A stretch of 64,000 nt of DNA from Hylemonella gracilis str. Niagara R. GTDB taxonomy: Bacteria > Pseudomonadota > Gammaproteobacteria > Burkholderiales > Burkholderiaceae_C. A model generated the notes under the pieces. The model searched no databases, had not been told where the DNA came from, and was given only the letters and a program-made list of their open reading frames with translations. Location of the stretch: the NCBI RefSeq assembly GCF_000600295.1, contig NZ_JEMG01000001.1:2554277-2618276 (forward strand), read 5' to 3'. Both the position numbers and the translations under genes were made by a program. Below are positions 14,990 to 22,675 of this stretch, one piece after another (position 1 is the first letter of the stretch; each line of letters starts with the position of its first letter).

Positions 14990-16675
14990 ATGACGAACCA
15001 AGACATCCTCACCCAATACGGCCCGCGCGAAGCCATGGAATACGACGTGGTCGTCGTCGGCGGCGGCCCGGCCGGCCTGTCCACCGCCATCCGCTTGAAA
15101 CAGCTCGCGGCCGAAAAAGGCCAGGATGTCTCGGTCGTCGTGCTGGAAAAAGGTGGCGAGCCCGGCGCGCACATCCTCTCTGGCGCGGTCATGGACCCGC
15201 GCGCCATCGAGGAACTCTTCCCCGACTGGAAGGAACGCGGCGCGCCGCTGAACCAGCCAGTGACGGGCGACGACGTGCTCTTCCTGTCCGAAAAGGGTGC
15301 CAAGCGCACGCCGGACTTCCTGGTGCCGGACAACTTCCATAACCAGGGCAATTACGTCGTTGCGCTCGGCTTGGTCACCAAATGGCTCAGCGAGCAGGCC
15401 GAAGCCCTGGGCGTGGAAATCTTCCCCGGCTTCGCCGTCGCTGAAGTGCTCTACAACGAGAACGGCTCCGTGAAAGGAGTGGCCACCGGCAACCTCGGCG
15501 TCGGCAAGAACGGCGAGCCCACCGGCAGCTTCCAGCTCGGCATGGAGCTCCACGCCAAGTACACCGTATTCGCGGAAGGTTCGCGCGGCAACCTGGGCAA
15601 GCAACTCATCGCCAGGTACAAGCTCGACGAAGGCAAGGACCCGCAGAGTTACGCGCTCGGCGTCAAGGAACTCTGGGAAATCCCCGCCGACAAGGCCCAG
15701 CCCGGCCGTGTTGTCCATACCGCCGGCTGGCCTATGGGCAACAGCACCTACGGCGGTGGCTTCCTCTACCACCTGGAGGGCAACAAAGTGACGCTGGGCT
15801 TCGTCACCGGCCTGGACTACCAGAACCCCTACCTGAGCCCTTTCGAGGAAATGCAGCGCTGGAAAACCCACCCGGCCATCCGCGCGCACATCGAAGGCGG
15901 CAAACGCATCGGCTACGGCGCGCGCGCCATCACGGCCGGCGGCCTTCTGTCCCTGCCCAAGACCATCTTCCCGGGCGGCGTGCTCGTGGGCTGCGATGCG
16001 GGTTACCTGAACGCCAGCCGCATCAAGGGCAGCCACGCCGCCATCAAGAGCGGCATGCTGGCAGCCGAAGCGCTCTTCGAGGCCGTCACCGCGGGCCGCG
16101 CGCACGATGAACTCACGGCCTACCCCGCAGCCTTCGAGCAGAGCTGGCTGCACCAGGAACTGAACCGCGCGCGCAACTTCAAGCAATGGTTCAAGAAAGG
16201 CAGCGTCGTGGGCGCGCTGATGACCGGCATCGAGCACTGGCTGCTGCCCAAGCTGGGCATCAAGACCCCGCCGTGGACCGTGCACCGCAAGGAAGCCGAC
16301 CACCAGCGCCTGAAACCCGCTGCCGAGTGCCAGCCCATCACCTACCCGAAGCCGGACGGCAAACTGACCTTCGACCGTTTGAGCAGCGTGTTCATCAGCA
16401 ACACCAACCACGCCGAAGACCAGCCCGCGCACCTGACGCTCAAGGACGCGAGCGTGCCGGTCAGCATCAACCTGGCCAGATACGCCGGTCCCGAGAGCCG
16501 TTACTGCCCGGCGGGCGTGTACGAGTTCGTCAAGAACGCCGACAACAGCGACCGCCTGCAGATCAACGCCCAGAACTGCGTGCACTGCAAGACCTGCGAC
16601 ATCAAGGACCCGACGCAGAACATCGTCTGGGTCACGCCGGAAGGCGGCGGCGGGCCTAACTACAGCGGAATGTAA
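14990..16675 (+). CDS. Electron transfer flavoprotein-ubiquinone oxidoreductase
   Basis: The 561-residue enzyme passes electrons from reduced ETF to ubiquinone at the inner membrane, completing fatty and amino acid dehydrogenation. Visible are the FAD-binding GGGPAGLS near residue 25, the middle quinone/FAD region (GYLNASRIKGSHAAIKSG) and the C-terminal [4Fe-4S] ligands (YCPAGVYEF and CVHCKTCDIKDP). The ATG at 14990 is preferred over a TTG 51 bases upstream; length then fits the family. It is monocistronic, with the ETF subunits not in this window. Confidence 0.95.
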   Translation: MTNQDILTQYGPREAMEYDVVVVGGGPAGLSTAIRLKQLAAEKGQDVSVVVLEKGGEPGAHILSGAVMDPRAIEELFPDWKERGAPLNQPVTGDDVLFLSEKGAKRTPDFLVPDNFHNQGNYVVALGLVTKWLSEQAEALGVEIFPGFAVAEVLYNENGSVKGVATGNLGVGKNGEPTGSFQLGMELHAKYTVFAEGSRGNLGKQLIARYKLDEGKDPQSYALGVKELWEIPADKAQPGRVVHTAGWPMGNSTYGGGFLYHLEGNKVTLGFVTGLDYQNPYLSPFEEMQRWKTHPAIRAHIEGGKRIGYGARAITAGGLLSLPKTIFPGGVLVGCDAGYLNASRIKGSHAAIKSGMLAAEALFEAVTAGRAHDELTAYPAAFEQSWLHQELNRARNFKQWFKKGSVVGALMTGIEHWLLPKLGIKTPPWTVHRKEADHQRLKPAAECQPITYPKPDGKLTFDRLSSVFISNTNHAEDQPAHLTLKDASVPVSINLARYAGPESRYCPAGVYEFVKNADNSDRLQINAQNCVHCKTCDIKDPTQNIVWVTPEGGGGPNYSGM

Positions 16676-16681
16676 GCATTT

Positions 16682-16700
16682 CGGGCGCTCCGAGCGCCCG
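16682..16700 (+). terminator. Stem-loop after the ETF-QO gene
   Basis: An 8-bp GC-rich stem (16682-16689 with 16693-16700) and 3-base loop lies 6 bases past the stop, between convergent genes. There is no T tract, so termination efficiency is uncertain. Confidence 0.5.
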
Positions 16701-16724
16701 GCCTTCCCAGCCCATGCGCCGGGG

Positions 16725-17654
16725 TCAAGCCGCCTGCAAGCGCCGCTGCAGGAAATCCCCTAAAGCCCGCATGCGCGCGCTCAGGTGCGTGCCGCGCGCG
16801 AGCGCAAGAACCAGCGGATAAGGCTGGGAGCGCACCTGGGGCAGGACGTGGACCAGATGCCCGGCCGCCAGATCGGCGGCCACGTCCAGGCGCGACTTCA
16901 GCGCGATACCCCAGCCCTCCACCGCCCATTGCCGAGCGACCAGGCCGCTGTCGACACTGCGGCGCACCCGCGCGCGGAAGGTGACCGGCTTGCCGGCGTC
17001 GAGCAGCGTCCATCGGTGCGCGGGCCGGCTGGCGATGCGCAGGCCGATCATCTCGTGCGCGGCCAGGTCGTCCAAGCGTTTGGGCATGCCCGCGCGACGC
17101 AAATAGGCGGGCGCGGCCACCAGAATGGCATGGTTGTCCGGCACCAGGGGCCGCACGATCTGGCCGGGGGCGGCCTCGCCATAGCGGATGGCGGCGTCCA
17201 CGGGCTCGCGCGTCAGATCGGCCACACGGTCGCCGACGGCCAGATCGAGTTGCAACTGCGGGTGCAGCCCCATGAATTCATCCAGCAGCGAACGCAAGAC
17301 CTGCGTGCCCAGGTCGGTCGGTACGCCCAGGCGCAACAAACCCCGCACCTGCGTGAGCGGCGCGCGCAATTCGGCCGCCGCCTCGTCCACGGCGCTCAGC
17401 GCCGAGAGGCAGCGCTGCAAGAAGGCCTCGCCCTCCGGCGTGGGTCTCAGGGCGCGACTGGAGCGCATGAACAAGCGCGCACCGAGTTGCTGCTCCAGCC
17501 GGCGGATCGCCGCCGTGGCGGTCGCGTTGAGCAATCCTTGTTCACGCGCGGCGGCGGCCACGCCACCGAGCTCGGCCACGCGCAGGGCCAAACGCAAGGC
17601 GCCGAGGTCCAGGCGCTCGGAAAGGGCCAAAGCAGGAGCAATCGATGCCTTCAT
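16725..17654 (-). CDS. LysR-family transcriptional regulator
   Basis: A 309-residue LysR regulator. The winged helix-turn-helix is at about residues 15-75 (LRLALRVAELGGVAAAAREQG, RRLEQQLGARLFMRSSR), followed by the periplasmic-binding-like effector domain. It resembles the CrgA/DmlR subgroup by its RVADLTREPVDAAIRYGEA motif. ATG 17654 begins MKASIAPALALSERLD, immediately against a perfect palindrome. The oxidoreductase gene transcribed divergently 99 bp away is its probable target. The inducer is unknown. Confidence 0.88.
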   Translation of the reverse strand: MKASIAPALALSERLDLGALRLALRVAELGGVAAAAREQGLLNATATAAIRRLEQQLGARLFMRSSRALRPTPEGEAFLQRCLSALSAVDEAAAELRAPLTQVRGLLRLGVPTDLGTQVLRSLLDEFMGLHPQLQLDLAVGDRVADLTREPVDAAIRYGEAAPGQIVRPLVPDNHAILVAAPAYLRRAGMPKRLDDLAAHEMIGLRIASRPAHRWTLLDAGKPVTFRARVRRSVDSGLVARQWAVEGWGIALKSRLDVAADLAAGHLVHVLPQVRSQPYPLVLALARGTHLSARMRALGDFLQRRLQAA

Positions 17655-17673
17655 TGACAAATTCCATTTGTCA
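17655..17673. promoter_or_regulatory. Perfect palindrome in the LysR/oxidoreductase intergenic region
   Basis: TGACAAAT-TCC-ATTTGTCA is a perfect 8-bp inverted repeat with 3-bp spacer. It touches the LysR start codon on one side and contains a T-N11-A LysR-type core. It covers the place where the LysR SD should be, which suits autorepression. Confidence 0.65.
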
Positions 17674-17753
17674 TTGCCGCAGTATCGCATGGCTGGTTCG
17701 GAACACTTGGCCGCAAGACACTGGCGGCCATCGCAACCTTTCCAGGAGTTCCC

Positions 17754-18767
17754 ATGAAAACCATCGGCCACCTTCAACCCCTGCCACTCAGCGACGCGCA
17801 GGCCCTGATCGAGCTCACCCTGCCGGACCCGGAACCGGGGCCGCACGACCTGCTGGTGCGCGTGCGTGCGGTGTCCGTCAACCCGGTGGATGTGAAAGTG
17901 CGCGCCGGCATGGCGCCGCCACCCGGCCAGCCGCGTGTGCTGGGTTGGGACGCCGCAGGCGAAGTGCTGGCAATGGGCTCGCAAGTGCAAGGCTTCACCA
18001 TCGGTGACCGCGTCTGGTACGCCGGTGCGCTGCAGCGTACCGGCAGCAACGCGCCGCTGCAGACCGTGGACGCGCGCATCGTGAGCCGCATGCCGCGCAG
18101 TCTGGACTACCCAGCCGCAGCCGCCCTGCCCCTGACCGGGATCACGGCCTGGGAGTTGCTGTTTGATCGCCTGGGCGTGCCGCAAGGCGGCGGCGCCGGC
18201 CAGCGCCTGCTGGTGGTCGGCGCCGCTGGCGGCGTGGGGTCCATCCTCGTGCAACTGGCACGCCAGTTTACGCAACTGGAGGTGGTGGCCACCGCCTCGC
18301 GCCCGGAGACCGTGGCCTGGGTCCGTGAGCTGGGCGCGCACCATGTGATCGACCACCGTCAGCCGCTCGATGAGGCGCTGAGCGCGGCCGGACTTTCAGG
18401 CGGCGTGCACTTGGTGGCCAGCCTCACGCACACCGAGACCCACTACCCCGCGCTGGTACGCGCTTTGCGCCCGCAGGGCCGCATCGCGCTCATCGACGAC
18501 CCGGCGAGCCTGGACGCACGCCCCTTGAAGATGAAAAGCGCCTCGCTGCACTGGGAGTTCATGTTCACACGTCCCATGTTCGAGACAGATGACATGGCGG
18601 CGCAAGGTCACTTGCTGGCCCGGCTCGCCGAGGCCGTGGACGCAGGCCGCCTGCGCAGCACGGTCACGCGTGACTTCGGGGAACTGTCCGTGGCGACCCT
18701 GTGCGAGGCGCACGCCTGGGTCGAAAGCGGCCAGGCAATGGGTAAAGGCGTGCTGCGGGTGGGTTGA
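17754..18767 (+). CDS. Zinc-type alcohol dehydrogenase-like NADPH:quinone oxidoreductase
   Basis: A 337-residue medium-chain dehydrogenase/reductase. The N-terminal GroES-like fold includes VSVNPVDVKVRAGM and GWDAAGEVLAMG, and the nucleotide-binding motif is VVGAAGGVGSILVQLARQ with the NADP-friendly TASRPE downstream. Structural and catalytic zinc cysteines are absent, placing it with quinone oxidoreductase-like members. SD AGGAG precedes the ATG. It is divergent from the LysR gene, which probably controls it. The substrate is unknown; reduction of quinones or enones is typical. Confidence 0.85.
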   Translation: MKTIGHLQPLPLSDAQALIELTLPDPEPGPHDLLVRVRAVSVNPVDVKVRAGMAPPPGQPRVLGWDAAGEVLAMGSQVQGFTIGDRVWYAGALQRTGSNAPLQTVDARIVSRMPRSLDYPAAAALPLTGITAWELLFDRLGVPQGGGAGQRLLVVGAAGGVGSILVQLARQFTQLEVVATASRPETVAWVRELGAHHVIDHRQPLDEALSAAGLSGGVHLVASLTHTETHYPALVRALRPQGRIALIDDPASLDARPLKMKSASLHWEFMFTRPMFETDDMAAQGHLLARLAEAVDAGRLRSTVTRDFGELSVATLCEAHAWVESGQAMGKGVLRVG

Positions 18768-18835
18768 GCTGCGAGGGTGGCACGGGCGCGGCACAAGCGC
18801 CCGCCGCCAACCGACGATGCGCTCCAGCTCCGGCT

Positions 18836-19345
18836 TCAGGCATTGCCCAGATAGTCCTTCTTGCCAATATCCACGCCGTTGTGCCGCAGGATGGCGTAGG
18901 CCGTGGTGACGTGGAAGAAGAAGTTGGGCAGCGCCGTGTTCAGCAGGTAAGGCAGACCCAGCAGGCGCTCCTCGCCGGTGCGGCGCTTGAGCACGATTTC
19001 GCGCGCCTCGCTGCCATCGATTTGCTCGTGTTTGAAGGACTGGAGATAGACCAAGGTCTTGGCGATGCGTTCGTTCAACTCAGCGAAGGTCTTTTCATTG
19101 TCCTCATAGACCGGGGGCGCGACACCGGCCAGGCGGGCCGCGCAGCCCTTGGCGGTGTCGGTGGCGATCATGATCTGGTTGCTCAGCGGCAGCATGTCGG
19201 GATAGAGGCGTGCGCTGGTGAACACCAGTTCATCGATCCCCTTGGCTTGGGCATGTGCCTGGGCCTTGGACAGGACGGCATGCAAATTGCCCAGCATGCG
19301 GATGAAAACAGGCACGCTGGCCTGGTACATGGACAGAGAGGACAT
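18836..19345 (-). CDS. DUF1993 family protein
   Basis: A 169-residue protein starting MSSLSMYQASVPVFIRMLGNL, the hallmark of DUF1993, with the family's LYPDMLPLSNQI and LPNFFFHVTTAYAILRHNGVDIGK blocks. The fold is a DinB-like four-helix bundle; the function is not established. The start at ATG 19345 matches family length; the longer reading frame upstream is non-coding. It is a single gene between the oxidoreductase and hpd, pointing away from hpd. Confidence 0.85.
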   Translation of the reverse strand: MSSLSMYQASVPVFIRMLGNLHAVLSKAQAHAQAKGIDELVFTSARLYPDMLPLSNQIMIATDTAKGCAARLAGVAPPVYEDNEKTFAELNERIAKTLVYLQSFKHEQIDGSEAREIVLKRRTGEERLLGLPYLLNTALPNFFFHVTTAYAILRHNGVDIGKKDYLGNA

Positions 19346-19703
19346 GGATGATTTCCCGTTGAAAAAAGAAAACGGAATCATCGGGCATCCGAGATTTTTT
19401 TGCAGGACCAGCCCCTTGGGCCTGCCCCATGTGGCAGGCAGGCCAGACGTGCCGAACATGGCGAATTGGCAATTGGGCAGGGCCATCGACTTGGTGTACG
19501 CTAGCCCCCGAGCCGTAATTCCATGTTCATCCAGTTCCTGACCGCATTCCTGATCGTGGGCCAGCACCTCGCGCGCAGCACGCGCGGTCGGCCCTGCGCG
19601 CCTCCGGTCACACCGCTGTCCCCGCCGTCGGCCCTCCACGGTTGACGGTGCCAGCCGCGCACCCTGCCTGGGCGCGCGCCCGTCATTTCACTGGAGATTT
19701 CTC
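19346..19703. other. Gene-free interval before hpd
   Basis: About 360 bases without a supported gene. A 40-codon ORF at 19523-19645 starts [14 protein letters not shown] but soon turns into a proline/arginine-rich low-quality sequence, has no SD and is probably chance. Promoters for the DUF1993 gene (leftward) and hpd (rightward) must lie here; no clear -10/-35 pair stands out. SD GGAG for hpd is at 19693-19696. Confidence 0.5.
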
Positions 19704-20798
19704 ATGGCCGATCTGTTTGACAACCCCATGGGCCTGTGCGGCTTCGAGTTCGTCGAATTCGCCTCCCCCACCCCCAACACGCTCGAACCGCTGTTCGAGA
19801 AAATGGGCTTCTCCCTCGTCGCCAAGCACCGCAGCAAGGATGTGCTGCTCTACCGCCAGGGCGACATCAACTTCATCGTCAACCGCGAACCCAAGAGCCT
19901 GGCCGGTTATTTCGCCGCCGAGCACGGCCCCAGCGCCTGTGCCATGGCCTTCCGCGTCAAAGACTCGCACAAGGCGTACCACCGTGCCCTGGAACTAGGC
20001 GCGCAGCCCGTGGAAGTGCCGACCGGTCCGATGGAACTGCGCCTGCCCGCCATCAAGGGCATCGGCGGCGCGCCGCTTTACCTGATCGACCGCTACGAAG
20101 ACGGCAAGAGCATCTACGACATCGACTTTGAGTTCCTGCCGGGCGTGGACCGGCACCCGGTGGGCCATGGCCTGAAGATCGTTGATCACCTGACGCACAA
20201 CGTCTACCGCGGGCGTATGAGCTTCTGGAGCGAGTTCTACGAGAAGTTCTTCAACTTCCGCGAAATTCGCTACTTCGACATCAAGGGCGAGTACACGGGT
20301 CTGACCAGCAAGGCCATGACCGCACCCGACGGCCTGATCCGCATCCCACTCAACGAAGAAGCCGGCAAGGGCGGCAATGGGCAGATCGAGGAATTCCTGA
20401 TGCAGTTCAACGGCGAGGGCATCCAGCACATCGCCCTGCTTTCGGACGACCTGATCGCCACCGTCGATGCGCTGCAGATGGCGGGCGTGCCACTGGCGAC
20501 AGCACCCAACGAGATCTACTACGAGATGCTGCAAGAACGTCTGCCCGGCCATGGCGAACCCGTGGGCGAGCTTCAAGCCCGTGGGATCCTGCTGGATGGC
20601 AACACCAAAGACGGGGCGCCGCGCCTGCTGCTGCAGATTTTCAGCCAGCCCTTGCTGGGACCGGTGTTCTTCGAGTTCATCCAACGCAAGGCGGACGAGG
20701 GCTTTGGCGAGGGCAACTTCCGTGCCCTGTTCCTGAGTCTGGAACGCGACCAGATCCGGCGCGGAACCTTGAAGGTGGACACACCCGCCTCGGCCTGA
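19704..20798 (+). CDS. hpd: 4-hydroxyphenylpyruvate dioxygenase
   Basis: The 364-residue non-haem iron dioxygenase converts 4-hydroxyphenylpyruvate to homogentisate in tyrosine breakdown. Two vicinal-oxygen-chelate domains are present. The iron ligands are His162 (VDHLTHNV), His near 241 ([10 protein letters not shown]) and Glu near 322 (FFEFIQRK), and the C-terminal [18 protein letters not shown] gate helix is typical. Length and start (SD GGAG) are normal. Homogentisate dioxygenase is not in the window, so the pathway is split across the genome. Confidence 0.96.
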   Translation: MADLFDNPMGLCGFEFVEFASPTPNTLEPLFEKMGFSLVAKHRSKDVLLYRQGDINFIVNREPKSLAGYFAAEHGPSACAMAFRVKDSHKAYHRALELGAQPVEVPTGPMELRLPAIKGIGGAPLYLIDRYEDGKSIYDIDFEFLPGVDRHPVGHGLKIVDHLTHNVYRGRMSFWSEFYEKFFNFREIRYFDIKGEYTGLTSKAMTAPDGLIRIPLNEEAGKGGNGQIEEFLMQFNGEGIQHIALLSDDLIATVDALQMAGVPLATAPNEIYYEMLQERLPGHGEPVGELQARGILLDGNTKDGAPRLLLQIFSQPLLGPVFFEFIQRKADEGFGEGNFRALFLSLERDQIRRGTLKVDTPASA

Positions 20799-20822
20799 TC
20801 GCAAGCCTGAAGCCCACGCGCA

Positions 20823-20847
20823 AACCAGCCCGGGGGATGGGCTGGTT
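20823..20847 (+). terminator. Stem-loop after hpd
   Basis: A 9-bp stem (20823-20831 with 20839-20847) with a G-rich 7-base loop, 25 bases beyond the hpd stop. It lacks a T run, so it may be a weak or Rho-assisted terminator. Confidence 0.45.
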
Positions 20848-20879
20848 AACCCCCATGCGCGAAACCAGGCAATTGCGCG

Positions 20880-21182
20880 TATAATCCCTGTCGTTGTCGC
20901 GCCATGCTTACCTGCGCGGCAACTGCAGTCTGACAGGGCCCACGGTTTTCTCACACCGTCCGCACGGCCTCCAGCCTCGCCACCTCGCTTGACTGGCCCT
21001 GTCTCCCGGCCCTGCGTGGTTCGGCCGGCAGTCACACTTCGTCCTCAGCGGCAAGCTCAATCCCCCCGGCCCGCACCCTCAACCCCGGACTGGAACACGG
21101 CGGTCAGCGCCGATACGCGGCGCATCGCGCCACACCCTATTTCTGTTTTTACGAAGCGCGGCCACAGAACCGCGCGCACACG
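20880..21182 (+). promoter_or_regulatory. TATAAT promoter core and long structured 5' leader
   Basis: A consensus TATAAT (20880-20885) without a clear -35 would start RNA near 20892, leaving about 290 bases before the ATG at 21183. The leader can fold: a 10-bp hairpin (20893-20902 with 20914-20923, one G-U), then a 9-bp long-range helix (20932-20940 with 20995-21003) that encloses a 5-bp hairpin (20942-20946 with 20955-20959). A long structured leader ahead of a small protein, infA and an RRM gene resembles cold-shock mRNA leaders. Pairings are exact in sequence; function is inferred. Confidence 0.55.
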
Positions 21183-21419
21183 ATGAATATCCATTTGGAA
21201 CATGCTTTCCCGGTAGGCAAATACCTTGTCTCCCCTCTGACCCGTCAAACCGAGTCCGGCCGCTACACGGCCCATGTCTCGATCCGCAGCGGCCGCGGCC
21301 AGGCCACGCACGACCGCGTGCTGGGCTTCGTCCCGGAATTCGGCACCCGCGAAAGCGCGCTGCAATATGCCGCCGCCGAAGGACAGCGCTGGTTGCATCA
21401 GCGGCATTGCAACGCCTGA
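21183..21419 (+). CDS. Small conserved-type protein upstream of infA
   Basis: A 78-residue protein ([37 protein letters not shown]...) with a beta-hairpin-rich start and a helical end ([16 protein letters not shown]). It looks like a compact one-domain protein; I cannot name the family securely. It follows the structured leader and lies 40 bases before infA on the same strand, so co-transcription with infA is likely. There is no SD, so initiation may depend on leader structure. Confidence 0.6.
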   Translation: MNIHLEHAFPVGKYLVSPLTRQTESGRYTAHVSIRSGRGQATHDRVLGFVPEFGTRESALQYAAAEGQRWLHQRHCNA

Positions 21420-21459
21420 GTCCGGCCCTCCCTCCAATCCAATCAAGCAAAGGATCTCC

Positions 21460-21726
21460 ATGGCCAAAGAAGAACTGATCGAAATGCAAGGCAAGGTCGA
21501 GGAAGTGCTGCCCGATTCGCGTTTCCGCGTCACCCTGGAGAACGGCCATAGCCTGATCGCCTACACCGGCGGCAAGATGCGCAAGAACCATATTCGCATC
21601 CTGGCCGGCGACAAGGTGTCGCTGGAGCTCTCGCCCTACGATCTGGGCAAGGGTCGCATCACCTTCCGTCACCTGGAAGCTCGCACGGGCGGCGCACCGG
21701 CTCGACCCCGGCGCACTTTCCGCTGA
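21460..21726 (+). CDS. infA: Translation initiation factor IF-1 (second-copy type)
   Basis: An 88-residue S1/OB-fold protein. The family block [20 protein letters not shown]...[27 protein letters not shown]...GRITFRH is complete; the last 16 residues ([15 protein letters not shown]) extend beyond the roughly 72-residue norm. Betaproteobacteria often carry such a longer second IF-1 outside the ribosomal-protein cluster. SD AAAGGA precedes ATG 21460. The neighbours (structured leader, RRM protein) suggest a cold or stress variant, which is inference. Confidence 0.92.
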   Translation: MAKEELIEMQGKVEEVLPDSRFRVTLENGHSLIAYTGGKMRKNHIRILAGDKVSLELSPYDLGKGRITFRHLEARTGGAPARPRRTFR

Positions 21727-21744
21727 ATTCCTCACCCCATCCTG

Positions 21745-21772
21745 GATGGTTTTAAAACCAAGACCATCTTTT
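21745..21772 (+). terminator. Terminator/alternative hairpin between infA and the RRM gene
   Basis: GATGGT (21745-21750) pairs with ACCATC (21763-21768), followed by TTTT. Inside it lies the perfect palindrome GGTTTTAAAACC (21748-21759), whose pairing would break the outer stem. The two folds exclude each other, so it could be a weak terminator or a switchable element in the leader of the RRM gene. Confidence 0.4.
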
Positions 21773-21825
21773 CCCCGCGTCGACATTCCCAGTGAATCCA
21801 AGACGCTTTTTCTGAAAGGCTCACC

Positions 21826-22161
21826 ATGAGCAGCAAACTTTACGTCGGCAACCTCTCCTATTCCGTGCGCGACGACGACCTCCAGCAACAATTCGGAGCC
21901 TTCGGCGACGTGCAATCGGCCAAGGTCATGATGGACCGCGACAGCGGCCGCTCCAAGGGCTTCGGCTTCGTGGAAATGGGCAGTGCCGACCAGGCTGAAG
22001 CCGCGATCCGCGGTCTGCATGGCCAGAACGTCGGCGGCCGTGACATGGTGGTCAACATCGCCCGTCCGATGGAGCCCCGCACCGGTGGTGGCGGCTTCGG
22101 CGGCGGTCGTCGCGAAGGTGGCGGCGGTGGTTTCGGCGGCGCCCGCAACAATCGCTACTGA
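21826..22161 (+). CDS. RRM-type RNA-binding protein with glycine-rich tail
   Basis: A 111-residue protein with one RNA recognition motif (residues 3-80; RNP2 LYVGNL, RNP1 KGFGFVEM) and a Gly/Arg-rich tail (GGGGFGGGRREGGGGGFGG). Such small RRM proteins are cold-induced in cyanobacteria and proteobacteria and are thought to act as RNA chaperones. SD AAAGG lies before the ATG. A strong UUCG-loop terminator follows. It sits in a likely cold/translation module with infA. Confidence 0.93.
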   Translation: MSSKLYVGNLSYSVRDDDLQQQFGAFGDVQSAKVMMDRDSGRSKGFGFVEMGSADQAEAAIRGLHGQNVGGRDMVVNIARPMEPRTGGGGFGGGRREGGGGGFGGARNNRY

Positions 22162-22192
22162 AGCACACTGCGCGCACCCCGCGCCCTGCGAC

Positions 22193-22219
22193 AAAAAAAC
22201 CGGCTTCGGCCGGTTTTTT
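22193..22219 (+). terminator. Terminator of the RRM protein gene
   Basis: The stem CCGGC/GCCGG closed by a TTCG tetraloop is extended by A/T pairs (AAAAAA with TTTTTT) and ends in a T run; the symmetric tract could work on both strands. Confidence 0.9.
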
Positions 22220-22278
22220 CATGGGTGCGTCGAAGACGGGCATTAAGATGCGGCTCGTTCAACCATCAAGGGGCCGTC

Positions 22279-22644
22279 ATGATCCGATTCAGCGAAGAAC
22301 ATGTGTGGGTGCGCGTCGAGGGCGACATCGGCGTGGTCGGCATCACCGCTCACGCGCAGGACACGCTGGGCGACATCGTGTTCGTGGAATTGCCTGCGGT
22401 GGGCCGCACGCTGGCGGCTGGCGCCGTGGCGGGCGTGGTCGAATCCGTCAAGGCTGCCGCCGATGTCTACAACCCAGTCAGCGGCAGCGTCACCGAGGTG
22501 AACGAGGCTCTGCGCGAAGACCCTGCGCTCGCCAACAGCGCGCCTCTGGACGCGGGCTGGTTTTACAAGCTGCGGCTTTCGAACCCGGCCGAACTCGAGG
22601 CCTTGATGGACGAAGACAGCTACGCCAGCAGCCTGATGACCTGA
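22279..22644 (+). CDS. gcvH: Glycine cleavage system H-like protein, unlinked
   Basis: A 121-residue biotinyl/lipoyl-type protein. The lipoylation site lies in VESVKAAADVYNPVSGSVTEVN, and the family markers EEHVWVRVEGD and GDIVFVELPAVG are present. H protein shuttles the aminomethyl group between P and T proteins. Neither gcvT nor gcvP is near, and the start MIRFSEEHVWV is shorter than usual, so it could be the cycle's H protein at a detached locus or an H-like carrier in lipoate metabolism. ATG 22279 is chosen by alignment; no clear SD. Confidence 0.85.
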   Translation: MIRFSEEHVWVRVEGDIGVVGITAHAQDTLGDIVFVELPAVGRTLAAGAVAGVVESVKAAADVYNPVSGSVTEVNEALREDPALANSAPLDAGWFYKLRLSNPAELEALMDEDSYASSLMT

Positions 22645-22675
22645 GTTCGGGCGCAAGTGCTGCCGCCTACGTACC

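Noticed and set aside
14870..16585. 571-codon ORF opposite the ETF-QO gene
   Set aside because: Antisense shadow; the ETF-QO frame has intact FAD and Fe-S motifs over its whole length.
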